Source: Amblyornis subalaris (lineage: Eukaryota > Chordata > Aves > Passeriformes > Ptilonorhynchidae). From it: a stretch of DNA of 64,000 nucleotides. Position numbers and translations under genes: made by a program. The notes beneath the pieces are model-generated. The model worked only from the letters and a program-made list of their open reading frames with translations. It was not told the origin of the DNA and ran no database searches. Location: assembly GCA_018881555.1 (NCBI GenBank), contig JACAXG010000053.1, positions 2,779,210 to 2,843,209 on the forward strand. Direction: 5' to 3'. Of this stretch, positions 11,431-24,600 are shown piece after piece (position 1 is the first letter of the stretch; every line of letters starts with the position of its first letter).

Positions 11431-12824
11431 TTAGAAGCAGAAGAGAAGATTCCTACTTTAATTTCCTTATATTGCCATAGTTATCATAAGCTTTCAGACT
11501 AAACAATTCCCTCTAAAATATTCCATTCAACTAAGTCCTCTGTTCCTCTCTAGAGGAATCTGAGGAAGACCAGCTTGCTCACTTCTGCCCTACTTGGGCA
11601 GTGTCACACTCCCAGGGCTGGGTGGTATGCCATGTCTCCATGCTGCCAGGAAAGCTCCATCCAATAATCCCACCCAAAGTTCCGTGCCTGTTGTGTTTGG
11701 CTCTGTCTGTGCAACTATAACATGTATTAGATCCAGTCAATGCCACGCTCCAGGAGAGCACGTGGGCACAGTCNGGTTGTGCCATACACTGCCTTACAAC
11801 TTGGCTGTACAGCAAGGAGCGACACAGCCTTGATTTCCATCTCTACAATGGCCAATCCCAGCTCAGAGATCTCTGCATTGTGCCCCACTGATCAATTCAT
11901 CAAAGACCACACTCGGAGATGGCAGAGATGCCTTTGCAACTCGTGAAGGAAGCAGACTTACTGCTAGAAAGGAAAATACATTCATACAGATTCATCATAC
12001 TTTGTCTAACTGTACACCAAGGGAGTCCTGTATACCTGTATTGCAAACCAAGATAGTCTTACTCCTCCTTATCAGATGCTGTCCTCTAATAGTCTTCTTC
12101 CAGAAAACAAAAACAAACAAAAAAATATCAACCAAAAAAAACCANGAAGAAAAGTTACAGATTACTGTAAATCTGGACCTTTCAGTGACCTACGTAACTT
12201 TGTACTTGTACACTTCAAATATGCACCGTCTCCAGAGAGAAAAAACACAAAAAAAGTGACAAGAAATTTAATTGCAAACAGGATAATTCTCTAGAAGACA
12301 ACTAGCCAGCTAAAAATAGCTAAATGGTAAATGGGCCTAAGTGACCCAGATAATTTGAAGAGGATATTGCAGCTAAATGAAAAGGGGTAGAAAGCTATTA
12401 AATGTTTTTTCTTCTTTAGAGGTAAAGGAAAGACATAANGAGAATCCATTTTTTCTATTAAGTCATTTTGCTCATAGTCTTATAGAACTGGGAAACATGA
12501 GATTTAAAAGATGCTTGTAAACTGTTCGACCTTCTACACATACCTTTCTTTTCAATCCACAAACTGAATACATCTTTGATCAACTAGAAAAACATCACGT
12601 TAAAAATAAAGCTTGTGTAACACTAGTTTCATCCCTTCGGCTAATGGGGAAAACTAACTGAATAGCTTTGTGTGGTGTAGAAGGTCACTGAATATAGCTT
12701 AGGGCTCTGAAATGTGGAGGTTTTCAAGTGTATTTCCATTGTTTCCTGAGGTGTTAAGAAACAGCATCTACTGTAATAACAAACCAAATGTAACAGTCAC
12801 AGTGTCTAATACTCAACCAACACG
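11431..12824. other. unique non-coding stretch
   Basis: A more GC-balanced patch lies at roughly 11550-11950 with overlapping short frames on both strands (60-80 codons), none recognisable. An A-rich segment lies at about 12107-12145. No gene or known transposon is seen. Confidence 0.5.
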
Positions 12825-12836
12825 TTTTTTTTTTTT
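12825..12836. repeat. poly(T) run
   Basis: Twelve T bases followed by CTTTT. Simple sequence only. Confidence 0.85.
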
Positions 12837-13003
12837 CTTTTAAAACATTCAACATAGGATTTTTCAGTGCAAATGAGAAAATTAATTCCAAAAAGACAAC
12901 TTCACCATCCCAGATTCTCAGGAAGGACAGTTTGGTACATTTGGTGCATTTTCATGAGGAAAGTACTTTCTGCATTGATGGTTTAACTTCCCTCTATACA
13001 ATA

Positions 13004-13036
13004 TTTTTTTCTTCTTTTTTTTTTTTTTTTTTCTTT
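13004..13036. repeat. T-rich simple repeat
   Basis: A T-rich tract with two C interruptions, the longest uninterrupted run being 18 T bases. On the minus strand it appears as a poly-lysine run inside a short frame, which argues that frame is not real. Confidence 0.9.
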
Positions 13037-15767
13037 CCCCTCTCCTGAGTTTAAACAAGCATTTGGGTATATTTAGTCGAAGTTTATACAATAGGTCTCC
13101 ATCTTTTATTTCTCTGAAGGAGACAATGGGTTTCATGTGTATTTGGGTTGGATACCAAAGAACAGGGAGACTGCCAGAGACGAGGTGGTGTGCAAATTGC
13201 TTTGAGGCTGGGCCAGTTGAAGGAGATAAATGACCACAGACCAGTTCCTGGGCCAGTCACTTTGTAGCTGGACATCATGTAGAGATAAATGTATCTGTCC
13301 TCCGGGCCCTGCATTCGCTCCTCCCTCCTAACACACTGAATTCCCTCACCCGCCCAAAAGTGGGCTGGGTGGGTGTGTTCATTCCTCTGCCACAGATGGA
13401 GCCTCGACATAGCCTCCAGCTTTTGGATTACTATTTCTGTGCCTATGAGGGCCATTTTTATGTTATGCTAAATATGGTGTCATTAATATCTCACTATGGG
13501 AAGTGATTGTCATTTCCTGGAAAAAAATAATCTTGAATATACTAATGTATAATTACCATGAAATTATTATAAGAGAGTAAAATAAGAATTGCTATTCTGG
13601 GCAAACCAAGGGCTCTTCTAGGTTCATCCAACTCTGATAGTGGCCTGCACTCCTTAAGAACAGAATATAAGGATAGCACAAGTGTAAAATCACATAGTGC
13701 TTCTCAATAATGCCCTCAATACTGTGAAATTACGGTTAGAAATTTCCCAAGAAATGTTCTGTTCCTTAATGTTCAGAAAATTCAGGATGGACTTAGGNTT
13801 CTCGCTGATGTGATTTGAATCAAAAACTAAGCAATCATATTTTTAAAACTTCAGGAGAAATATANGTGACTCACTGTAGACAGCTCTGAGTGGCGAAGTC
13901 TCATTCAGGGTACACAGTATGCACAAAGGAAGCAGTAATGTAAGCTTTATCTTTTAAAGTGTTTTTTTCTTTATGTAAACAAATACTAAATATCATCTGT
14001 CATATCATCACCTTCAGTATAATGAAACCCTTCTTCAAGCTTTTGGTTGCTTTTATCTGACCTGAATGATTCTGAACCATCAGTAGTTTTGCCACATCCC
14101 TTTACCAGATAATCATCAGCTCAACAGAAATTTGCATGCAACCCCACTGCCAGCTTCCCTCTGTTGTGTAAAATGACCTCATTTCTGTCCTTTTGTTTCT
14201 TGCTGCTTATAGCAGCTTTCTGAAACATGAGGTCTTTTTCATTTCATCTTTTTGAAAAAATAGTATTTACAGATACACATTTTCTCATGTTTCAGTCACA
14301 CTTGTGTATTCATACTGGCTCTTTTGAAGAAGCAATGCAATTATGAGGTATGGCTTCTTTGCAAAACTATACTGACTCTTCTCGATTATTTTCACATATC
14401 TAGTAATTTGAACAATTTCTGCCACATAGAGAAATAGCCAAAGTAGCTTAAAATNTTACCATTATTAGGACCCTCCTCTGGATACAAGGTTGAAATCACA
14501 GATTACCATACAATTGATGGCTTACAGTTTCATATTTAAGTTTCTTCAGATCCCTTGCTTACTGCAATATTATTTCTATTATAAGAGGTGACTTCTAATG
14601 CCACTGAAATTAAAACAGATCATCAGAATCACGCTGTGTAAAGAAAGGTATTAATGCAGAAGGCTTCCTAGGTTCCCTGACAGTAAGCAAAACAGAAAAA
14701 AAATTGTTTAGCTACTAAGACATTGCCTACATTTCCACAAGTGCTTCCCTTCCCACCTCCACTTTGCCCCAGACAATCACGCAAACCAGAGCTTGATGAC
14801 AAGGGGCAAAACATCGCCAACAAAAAACTGTTGTTGGCCTTTGAGGCAATTTGTTTATAACCAAAACACAGTATCTGGAGGAAATCAACAACAACTTGAT
14901 AAAATCATGGCAGGATGAGAGGAAATATTTGACTGGGAGACCCATGGGATCCCTAGACCAGAGATCATCAAAATAAGGACTAGATGTGGCAGATAATTTG
15001 GACAGTAATCATGGATGGAGACAGCCTCCGAAGTGATAAGCTACATATGTAGAACTCGGTCTGGCTTGGTAAGAGGGACTTTGGGATCACCAGCTCTGCA
15101 AACACCACCCACACCAACCACACAGGCACCCTCATCCCATCCTGTTGGGTCACATGGGAGAGCCTGAAACCCTAACTGCCTACTGTCACTGACAACTGAA
15201 CATCCTGTGCCAGTGTAATCTGTGTTTTCATGACTAGGAAGGCTGTCATCATATTAGGCAAGAGGAACATTTTGTAGGATTAAGACACTGGGACTAAGTT
15301 ATATAACAATACCTGGAATATTGTTCAGTGTGATAAATGATAGCACAACTCCATATGGCTTTTGTTAATTGTCATTCAATTAACCCATTAGCTTCTCCGC
15401 AAAGCAGTTTAAGGTGCAGTGTTTTAGTTGCCTTGCAACACGTGCCCTTTACAACCTGATCATCTACGAGCCAGCTATCATCTAGAGCCCTGTCTTATTT
15501 CCTGCTTGTGAACTATAGAAAAATGCTTCCTTGATTGCTTTAATTGCAACCTTCTAGAGAGAGTTTTTCCTGTTTTCCATATTTTTATATAATTCCCACT
15601 TAGTGAACATATTTTTCAGTTCTAACTGCCTCTAGCAGATGCATTACTTAAACTTTCCTCTTTTAATATGGTATACTATTGCATATATATATAAAGAGAG
15701 TATACTACAGTATGTAATATAGTATGCTAAAATAATATCTGAGATTTTCTATATCAAAAATAGNGTG
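13037..15767. other. unique non-coding stretch
   Basis: The part 13084-13455 is GC-richer than its flanks and carries a 123-codon minus-strand frame with no recognisable domain. At about 13595-13690 the sequence faintly resembles an old interspersed repeat common in reptile and bird genomes (core CAACTCTGATAGTGGCC), too diverged to call. The remainder, including 14727-15240, shows nothing that I recognise. Confidence 0.45.
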
Positions 15768-16293
15768 GCCACCAGGGCAGTGATNGTCCCTCTGTACTCA
15801 GCACTGGTGAGGCCACACCTTGAGTCTTGTGTACAGTTCTGGCCCCTCACTACAAGAAAGAAACTGAGGTGCGGGAGCAAGTCCAGAGAAGAGCAACAAA
15901 GTTCAGGAAGCGTCTGAGGGAGCTGGGATTGTTTAGTCTGGAGAGAAGGAAGCTCAGTGGAGACCTTATTTCTCTCTACAATTACTGGGAAGGAGGGTGT
16001 AGCAAGGTGGGGGTCAGCCTCTTCCACCCAGGCAACCAGTGACAAGATGAAACAGCCTCAAGCTGCACCACTGGAGGTTCAGGTTGAGCATCAGGAAGAA
16101 TTTCTTCACTGAAATTGTCAAATATTGTAATAAGCTGTCCAGAGAAGTGGGGGAGTCACCATCCCTGGAAGCGTTCAAGAAATGACTGGACGTGGCACTT
16201 GGTGGTATGGTTTAGTTGACGTGGTGGTGTTCAGTTAAAGGTTGGACTTGATGATCTCAGAGGTCTTTGCCAACCTCAACGATTCTATGATTT
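15768..16293 (+). mobile_element. CR1 LINE retrotransposon, 3' fragment, plus strand
   Basis: Sense-orientation CR1 text is readable throughout: CTGTACTCAGCACTGGTGAG, then GTCCAGAGAAGAGCAACAAA, GAGGGAGCTGGGATTGTTTA and GGAGACCTTATTTCTCTCTA. The 3' end has GGTTGGACTTGATGATCTCA followed by the terminal GATTCTATGATTTCT. The 526-base copy is 5'-truncated and starts in the last part of the second open reading frame, so it encodes no functional protein. Frames through it are broken or short. This is the only recognised CR1 fragment on the plus strand here. As is usual for CR1, no target-site duplication is evident. Confidence 0.95.
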
Positions 16294-17282
16294 CTCATAG
16301 AAAGTAAGAATACAAATTCAGAAAAGAATACAAACACTAATTTATCCTGAGTGACTAACTGAAGAATCGGCGCAGACAGCATAGACCAACTCAATTCCTT
16401 GCTGACCTAAGTTGGAATTAAAAGATCACAAAATTTCAAAAGAAATATGTATTGGATCTTTCCCATAAGCAAAAATACAGGAAGAAAGTGCTTGGATGCT
16501 GCTTCATTATTCAAAAGCATGAGATGAGGTGGTAAATAGAGTATCTGATAACCTTATGTAAGGATGTTGTGACACACCTTGATAGGTGCATTCATTACTT
16601 CTTTTGAGTTCCTTCCTCATGTTCTTTTCAGCATAGCTCCTGTTTCTCACCTTAAATATTATCATTTGGATTCAATTAGTCTTGGTTTGTTCTAGAAAAC
16701 ACCACTTTTGAATGCATATTTGTCAGAACTGTAGAAAACCTTACTGTCTACAAGACTTGTGTATCGCCCATGACTGGATCAAGACTTGCTTTTCCTCTCA
16801 CTGTGCACTCTGACCAACTGCTTTAAGAATGGCTCCCTTTCCATGTCTGAAAAATTTGGTCTTCTATCTCATGCAAACATGGAATTTAAAAATTCTGTAA
16901 GATGGTGACTGAAATTTTTTCAGTGCATTTTGTTTGAACTCCTTAGTACTTTAGAGTCATTGCTATCAGGGTGGCAAGATAACCCTCTTTTTAAGAAGCT
17001 TTTAATGTTTCCTGGAGCAGTTGAACACAACCCTGTAATGGACCCCTGTTTCTACCTGTGTGATAAATTATGTTGCTTATACCTGATTGCAGTATGTGGT
17101 TCATGTCTGACTTCCCAGTACCAAATGCCAAATGAGCCTTTCATATGATTTTTTCCCCCCAAAGAAAACTAGCTCTTGACTTAAAATGCCAATTTGTATA
17201 TGATTGATGACTACAGAAAAAAAGAAGAAAAATCAACACATTTGAAAATTGATGTAAGTTTTTTTTCAATCCAGTATCTAAG
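16294..17282. other. unique non-coding stretch
   Basis: AT-rich, no gene or recognised transposon. Short frames (such as 16930-17148 plus and 17141-17461 minus) show no domain features. Confidence 0.55.
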
Positions 17283-17307
17283 ATTCTATAATCTAAGATT
17301 ATAGAAT
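17283..17307. repeat. perfect inverted repeat, 12-bp arms with 1-nt centre
   Basis: ATTCTATAATCT (17283-17294), a single A, then the exact reverse complement AGATTATAGAAT (17296-17307). The 10-mer ATCTAAGATT also occurs as a direct repeat at 17277-17286 and 17291-17300, so the palindrome may have grown from a short local duplication. Confidence 0.85.
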
Positions 17308-17604
17308 ATACAGAACATACATAGCCTGTTTTGTGCACAGAAAAAGCCTTATAGATTGATTCGTCCTGTGGCCAAAGACTAGGCAATAAAAAAAGAAAAA
17401 GTTGGAGAACAGTCTCATCTAATATGTTTTTTATAACTGTGCTTACCTGTGTCTTGGTCAATACTTATAATTTTCAACAAAATTTCAATTGGAATTACAG
17501 CTCATTATTACTAGTCTCAAGAAGTAATGTTGGGATTTGTTTGTTCAGGTTTTTTTTTAAGGGGAAGGATTTTATTGTTACCAATAGCTTAGGATAGAGA
17601 GTAA

Positions 17605-17690
17605 ACATATATATACATATATATATATATGAAATTATTTTTATATATATATGAAATTATTTATATATATATATGTCTATATATTTAAAA
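17605..17690. repeat. (AT)n microsatellite with a small minisatellite
   Basis: Alternating AT runs are interrupted by GAAATTATTT. A 20-base unit made of ten alternating AT bases plus GAAATTATTT is present twice exactly, at 17621-17640 and 17643-17662. It is a likely length-variable locus. Confidence 0.9.
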
Positions 17691-19247
17691 CTGTACCAGA
17701 CTGAACAGAGGAAATTACTTATCTTTTTCCCCTGAAATCTTAATTTCAACAGAATCTATACCAAGGTGATACTAAACACATCCTATTTTAAGTCAGCAAT
17801 ACATGCTCTCACACTAATATTGCTGGGAATTAAATGTGATGGGCTTAAACTGGCAAATCCATCAAACACACTGTGAAAAGCAGATAGAAAAGAAAAATGG
17901 CTATTCTGTGCAATAACACCTGTCATGTCGGTCGTTGAAAAAAGTGGAAGTATTAGCAAAGTCAGTGATATGAGCATCAATATTTAATAAGACTGGGATA
18001 CAAAAAAACCACAGGAAAAAAAGATTTACAAGTCAGGCACCATTTCCAGAGCAGAAAAAAAATAGGATTTTTGNTTTTTTTAATAACTAATTCTCTAAGC
18101 AAAGACCTAATAGAATTTCTGTGTCAATTTTGCCACTGCTGTTGAGAAACAGCTGCAGCTATGTCGCATGGTGACTGTTTTTTCCTTCAGAACTCACAAA
18201 TGTAAGATCAGAGAAAGAATGTAGGAAAGCAGCCATAAAAATCATACATATTCTCAAAGTGTTGGTCCAGAAACAGCCCCAAGATCTGACAGAGCCACTT
18301 CATATCTAAAAGGCAGATATGAAAGGTCTTGTGCAAATACAGTCATTNGCAACCACGTAAAAATAAGATTATTGTTTCTTAGTAATGCTCTTCTACCATA
18401 GGACCATCTTTCATAATGAAACAACTTCTGCTTCATGGCAAGATAGAACCTAAAATATAGGCACGTGGTGTAAAGAAATTAACATCCATAGAAGTTGCAT
18501 TTGATCCAGGTGTAATATCCCTTTGAAGGAACTGAAAGTCTTTGTACACAATACAGATATCTCAAAGCATAATAAAAAAGTGATACACAAGAATGTGTGT
18601 TTACTGGACTGGGGTGGGTTATCTCATCATCACCAACATTGATACATCAACATCCAAAAATGCAGTCTGTAACACGGATATACTAAATGCTTTGGGGTTT
18701 GAAGGATTCTCTTTGTTTTGGGTTATCTGAGGGTTTTATGACCTCTAAAGCATGCTTTTTAAAAAAATATTTTATGCATTTAAACACATGTGAGGAATGA
18801 CCAAACTTCCTGATGTCAAAGTGTAGAAAAAAGGATAAATGTCTGAGAGGCACAAAATGCCCCCAGTACCTCAGGCAGAGGGAGGTTTAGGAATGGTACA
18901 GAGCAGTGGGGGAGGGCAGTAGCCCACTGGAGGTCCTGCCCACGGGGTGCAGGTGAGAAGCTGGGCTGATGACAAGTTTCTCCCTTGCTTTCAGCCTCAC
19001 TGACTAACAGGACACGACACTGACACAAGGAGATATGCTGGATCTGTTTAAATGACATTGAAAGCTCAAGAGAGAGAGAGATCCACCAGTCCTAAATGTA
19101 CAAGCTTGCAACTGTTCTTTTACTCTCTTCACTGAACCTGAGAGACGTGATGACTCTTTGCAGATAGGGAGAATGGTCAATATGATTTGCCTGAGCTTCA
19201 GTATGTTTCCATTAGAGGGCATTCAGATAAATGGGAACAAGAGCTCC
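17691..19247. other. unique non-coding stretch
   Basis: No gene or transposon recognised. A short (GA)n run lies at about 19069-19081. The part 18840-19060 is GC-richer with an 80-codon minus frame and no recognisable content. Confidence 0.5.
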
Positions 19248-19262
19248 TTTTTTTTTTTTTTT
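19248..19262. repeat. poly(T) run
   Basis: Fifteen consecutive T bases between GAGCTCC and CCCTCCTG. Simple sequence. Confidence 0.85.
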
Positions 19263-19424
19263 CCCTCCTGGTTTTATTTTTGAACTTCCAAAGTATAATG
19301 TAAATCCACTAAAGTCTTATTTGTCTGCATGAAGAGTTTTACTTTGGAGATTCTGAAGATGATTAGATGTAATTGTAATGAATTCTGAGCACGGAAATTA
19401 TGATGTCTACTGCCAGCAACAATC

Positions 19425-19451
19425 ATGCAAATTTGTAAATGTTTACAAATT
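19425..19451. promoter_or_regulatory. octamer plus forkhead-type palindrome, candidate regulatory site
   Basis: A perfect octamer motif ATGCAAAT (19425-19432), the consensus for POU-domain factors, overlaps an inverted repeat AATTTGTAAA / TTTACAAATT (19430-19439 and 19442-19451, two-base centre TG). The right half contains TGTTTAC (19440-19446), the forkhead-factor consensus. The surrounding 19380-19520 has no simple repeats and looks like unique sequence. Function is inferred from motifs only. Confidence 0.3.
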
Positions 19452-22209
19452 CACGAGCTAGACATACGCACCACTGAGACCAATATTGTAGTGCTATATT
19501 TAGCTTGTTCCTATTCTCCTCTCAAGATACATATACAATAATAACTTCAAGTGAACAATTTTATTTAGATTAATCCTTTTTACTTAAAGGACAACAAAAA
19601 AGGATGAGAGTTTGAATAGAAATCTAGGAGGTGTGAGGCCAAGTGTGAGAAGGAAATGGTGAAAGATCCCAGTGAACATAACTTGATTATTTTTTCTCTC
19701 AGTAAAACATATTACAAATGAAAGTCCAGTGCCCTCTATTGCCAACAGTAGTGATTACTTTGCTTACTTGGCATTTTTAATACATCTTAGGGAAGCCCTT
19801 GTTATGCAAAAGAGTTTTCAAAAATAAGAATGCAAAGACAAATTATTCTAACATAACAAAAATGAGTATATTTTAGTCCTCTTAATTTTACTAATTGACT
19901 CTGAAATTTCAGATTAAAAGTCTGCATCATCTTAAAAGCATTTAAAACATAGTCTGTATTCACTCAGACATGCCTAATGGTGAAAGTGTTTTGTCCTGCA
20001 GATTCTCCTTGTTTCAGATAAGATGCTTGCACATGTGTTAGAAGGGGAATAATTTTCGTGGAAAACATTTTAAGGCTTAAAATTCGATTCTGAAAAGAAA
20101 CATAACCTTTGCATGTGCAAACATAAGATACTGAGAATATCTTCACGACCTTCTGTGACCCTACTGCAGCAGGGACAGCTCTAATTCACTCAGCTTATGG
20201 GGATTCCCTCTGAGGGCTGCTGCACTCATGGGCAGGATGGCTGTGGCACCAGACCTGGAGTTCCCATGGCACCTTAGCTAGGGAATGGGATCAGGCTCCG
20301 AGACTGGTATAGTTCTGGTGGAGGAAGAGCCTGTTTTCCCCATGAAAAGGCTGCTCCTGAACTGTAGCTGGGTTTGAATTTATGCCCACTAAGGCAAAGC
20401 AGAGGAAACATGTCAGTGCTTGTACAGCTAAGGGAGCAGACAGAAGCCAACATCACTTGCAAGCAGAAGGTCTTTTGAGATACACAGCCAGCAGCTACAG
20501 CTCCACCAAAAGATTTGCAGATAATGAGGTGGAAGGAAAAGTTTCACTTATCATCAAAGTGAAAATTAATCTGGTCTCCAAGAGCTGTCTTGTTAAACTG
20601 CAGTCATTTAGACATTTTTGGGAAAAAAAACCCACAACAGGCAAAGTTGTAAAGTGTCCCAGTAATGGGAGAATGTTCTGGAGGAAAAATATTAGAAAAT
20701 CCCTTCTCGCACGCAGAATAAAACCTTCGCTGTCTGAACATTAATTAAAAAAAAAATAAAAAAAAATCTAAAATGCAACCACAGCCACAGAGACAGTCCG
20801 ATTAGCTTTTTTGTTAATGTCAAAAACATGCATCTTTGTGACTTTGAAGCAGAACCAAAAGCAATTTTTCACCTTTCTAGGTTTTTAGTGGAAGGGTTCT
20901 TTTCCGTACTGACAGTTTGCAAAGCATCTCCAGCTGTGTGACAGCCACAGTGGGTCATGAGGCTCATGCTTCCGATGTTACCAAGAATAGGGAAAACAGA
21001 GAAGCCNGCCCTCTTAAACACTACTCTGGTTTTGTCATGCTGCATTGTGACACCACAGCTTCTGGTGCTCCTTGCTCTTAGAGTAAGTGATGGGATAAAA
21101 TCTCTATCTCCAGCACTCAGGCCTCCATACGGAGAAAAATTAAATATTGATAAGTTATACATTAGTTATTTAGGGATATATTTCCTAAATATGTTACCAA
21201 CAGTCGGCTAAAAAATTGCTTTGTAAACAAAACATAAAAAGTCATCAAGTTAGTAAATTCGAAAGCTTGTGTACAGAGTCGATGCTATTTGCAAAATTCA
21301 ATGTATGAAGATATATGTGCCTTTAAACTGTGCCTGTTTCTGTTCATAGTAATGTTCTGTTCATGATAACTTTCTTGGTCATACAAAAAAAATCGATACA
21401 TATATATTAATAGATAGTACAATTTCCAGAATGAAACTCTAAGTAAAATAAATAGCAATATTGCCATTTATATTACCCTAAAAAGTACAGTGAAAATAAT
21501 TTTTATTTTTCACTTCGAAGGAGATTTAATTGAAACATAATAAATATTCACACAGCAAGAATCCCATTTTACTGCATCATAAGAAAAGATGCAGAATATA
21601 CAGCACAAATAGGTTATTTACTATGTATATCAATGCAAATAATTCTGAGCATGTGTATTGCCTGATATTTCCTTACGTATTCTGGAGATATCCAAAAAAT
21701 AAAAATCTCTTAACCCTTAGCAATGCAAATGTGCTTTCTACATCAGGTTTAAACATCATTTGGCTTCAAAAGGTTTTGTTCTAATGATACAGAATGGACA
21801 TGATGGGCCTTTGGTGTGTTCTTGGAAGATGTATTATAAAAAGGTTACTGGCACAAGAAAGCCTGGTATTTTAAAAGAGTATGTGTCCCAAGGGTAATGT
21901 TGATCACACAGAGCTGGAACTCAAAGTTAAGAACTATTAATCTTCAATGAGAGTTGTGGTTATTTGCCACACTGTAGCAGAAAAAGTAATTTGGCTTCCA
22001 CATTAGGAAGCTGTTCTTTCTCATCACTTTTATTGTAGCACTTAGAAAGGCTGGCAACAGACACCAAACAGAATAATCAGGTATTTAGGATGGATAAGTA
22101 TCAACCATGGTATCTAACCAACAACAAATAATATCAACCGTGATTTTTCAGATTTATCACAAATGATGTAATTTTAAATCTATCAGGTTTTCTGAAAATT
22201 TTCTTTCAG
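19452..22209. other. unique non-coding stretch
   Basis: No gene or transposon recognised. A GC-richer part lies at about 20150-20380. The 120-codon plus frame at 20382-20744 has no recognisable domain and ends beside an A-rich tract (about 20745-20768). Confidence 0.5.
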
Positions 22210-22223
22210 AAAAAAAAAAAAAA
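22210..22223. repeat. poly(A) run
   Basis: Fourteen consecutive A bases following TTTCAG. Simple sequence. Confidence 0.85.
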
Positions 22224-24600
22224 TTCTGTGGATGCTCCAAAGGTATTATCCATGTTTAATTAATGAACTGAGCTAATATCTACCATATTCACTTTTAACA
22301 TTTGGCCNTTAAAGATCTGATAGGAGTTTTACCACAGACACAACTTCAAAATTTTACTGACAGCCCATCTTTTGTTTGCTCTGGAATCAATGTTCTTACA
22401 TGTGATACATGATCCTCCTCGACATTTATCTCCCAATTAGTGTTCCTTAACTGAATAGAGCACAAGTTTTTTTCTGTTGAAATTCAGCAGAACTCTAACA
22501 ATCTAATGGCAACACAAAGCTCAGCAAACTTTTATTTACTTTGTTTCTTCAATGGGCTTTTGTGCAGGCACTGAATTCTGTGTAAATGGCTAAAGCACCA
22601 CAGCTATCTGAATGAACTTCTCTGAACTTGTCTACCACGGTATTAAAGTCTTGTCCTGCAAAGTTGGTGCTGATGTACTCTCTAGAACTCAAGTCTAAAA
22701 CTGAAATCCTACAACACCAGCACGCTCTACTGATAGCTTTTATTTCATGAAACAACTAGGGATTTTTTCTGGTCTCATAGACATGCATCTGCAACTATTG
22801 TTCCGATTTTAGAAAATGCAACACACCAGCAGACACCTGTGAAGCTTGAGGACACTGATCAGAACCTCTAAGTATAGGATTTAATTCTTATTTTCCTACT
22901 AGTCACCCATTCATATAAGCATCTGTCTTCATTTGACTTATAGGTTAGCTGTCAAGAAGGCAGTTTGGAAAGAGCTAATATTGAACACTTTAATCTGTGG
23001 TTTTGGGATTTGTTGCCAACTTACATCCCTTCTTTCAGCTCCTCTTCTTGGTTATTAACTGTTGTCCAGAAATATGGCTAAAACCATAGATTATTCACAA
23101 GGGTTAACACATTTCTATAGAAGGAGAACCTTCAAGATATTCGACAAACGACACTATTTTTGTCTTCTCCACACAATTTCCCCCAATTCCTCCCCTCCCA
23201 GAGTCTGCACACTGAAATCACTTTTTCATGCTTGGCTTTTAAAATTTATTTTAGTTTGAAGTCATTGTGAGTGATAGCATGGTAAACTGAGAAAATGTAT
23301 GAGCAAATGCAGCACTGCAAATTTCTCTGTTGGATGCCAGAGTTATGGCAGTGCTGTCTCTCTGGACCCCAGCTATTTGACACACTTCCTCAAAACACCA
23401 GTGAACTGCTCATTTGTATCAGTCATTCCTGCTGCCTGATATGCAGAAGGAACTTAATCTACAATCACAAGAGACCACTAAAGTGTCTTGAACAACTTCA
23501 GGCTGTCCATGAGCTCAAGAAGGCAGAAAGAATTGAGACCATCACCACACCTCCCATCATAAAAGCCACATACAAACCCTGAGTAATTAAATTATGTTAA
23601 CTGCTATGTAGTTTGACTAAAGTTGTAAGCAATGCCCTCTTGTGTGTTCCTTTTATCCCTGCATATACCAGTTGACTGAACAATTTAGTTGCTATTCAAA
23701 ACAATTTCATTAGTAAAAGGTGTATTTAATTTTGCTGTTATTCTACTAGCCACGTACATTTTAAATGAGGGTGTCAACCTCCCTTTCTTTGGCACAGGTT
23801 GCATCATTACTGTGTTTCTTCACACGATCACACAAGAATGGAATTTAATTCCACAGTGACCACACAAGCAACTACCTCCTAATGTTTGCATCTGCCCATA
23901 AAAAGTGCCATTTTTCACAACTTAAATTCTCCACTAGAAGGAGAAATACCAAATGATCTTGTTTTTTTGTAAAGCTAAGTAATGTAATATTTGGTATCCT
24001 TACATCTATTTTCATATTCCAATTCTTCAATAGCAAAAGGAAGAAAACCAAAGCATGACGTAGAGAAATCATAAAAAAAACCCCATATTTTCCTTTCCTC
24101 CCCCAAATCTAACATGCTTTATTTTCTGCCTCTTGTTCCTACCCAGTTGGAGATTAATAATTACAGTGTTTACATGAAAAAGTCTACTGTCATATATGAT
24201 GTCTTCTTTGACTATGTAGGGGAATTTTCTATTCTTTTGTAGCAGAAATGTGGAAAACCTACTTCAACCTCTGAATTCGCAAGCTGTTTTATCAACATCT
24301 GTTATTTTTATCATTATTTGATATCATAGATTAAAACATTGAAAGCTTCTTCACAAACTACCATTTTTTAATGAAACCCACTTACAGGTTAAGCTTTGAC
24401 CTCAGCTAGCCACAAGGGTATACACTAAAATTCAAGCTGCCAAAACTTACAGTGATTAGCTGATGTCCTCCTCTGTACTCACAAGAGATACTTCTATGCT
24501 GACATTAAAACTGTGAGTACTTTGAGACACCATCTCTATAATGAGGGAAGAAAAAAACTGTCCGTATTTCTTTAGTCATAGGAATTTACTCTTTCCTTTT
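22224..24600. other. unique non-coding stretch
   Basis: AT-rich, no gene, RNA or transposon recognised. The longest frame, 95 codons at 23295-23582 plus, has several cysteines but no recognisable spacing or domain. Confidence 0.55.

Noticed and set aside
13595..13690. Ancient interspersed repeat resembling one common in reptiles
   Set aside because: The similarity is from memory and patchy. I cannot name the family or define ends.
15749..16045. 98-codon minus and 71-codon plus frames
   Set aside because: Both are inside or overlap the plus-strand CR1 fragment. The plus one may be a relic of the end of the CR1 second frame but is not a gene.
20382..20744. 120-codon plus-strand frame as a candidate small gene
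   Set aside because: No domain, no promoter or splice signal, lysine-rich composition from A-rich DNA, and it runs to the edge of a poly(A)-like tract.
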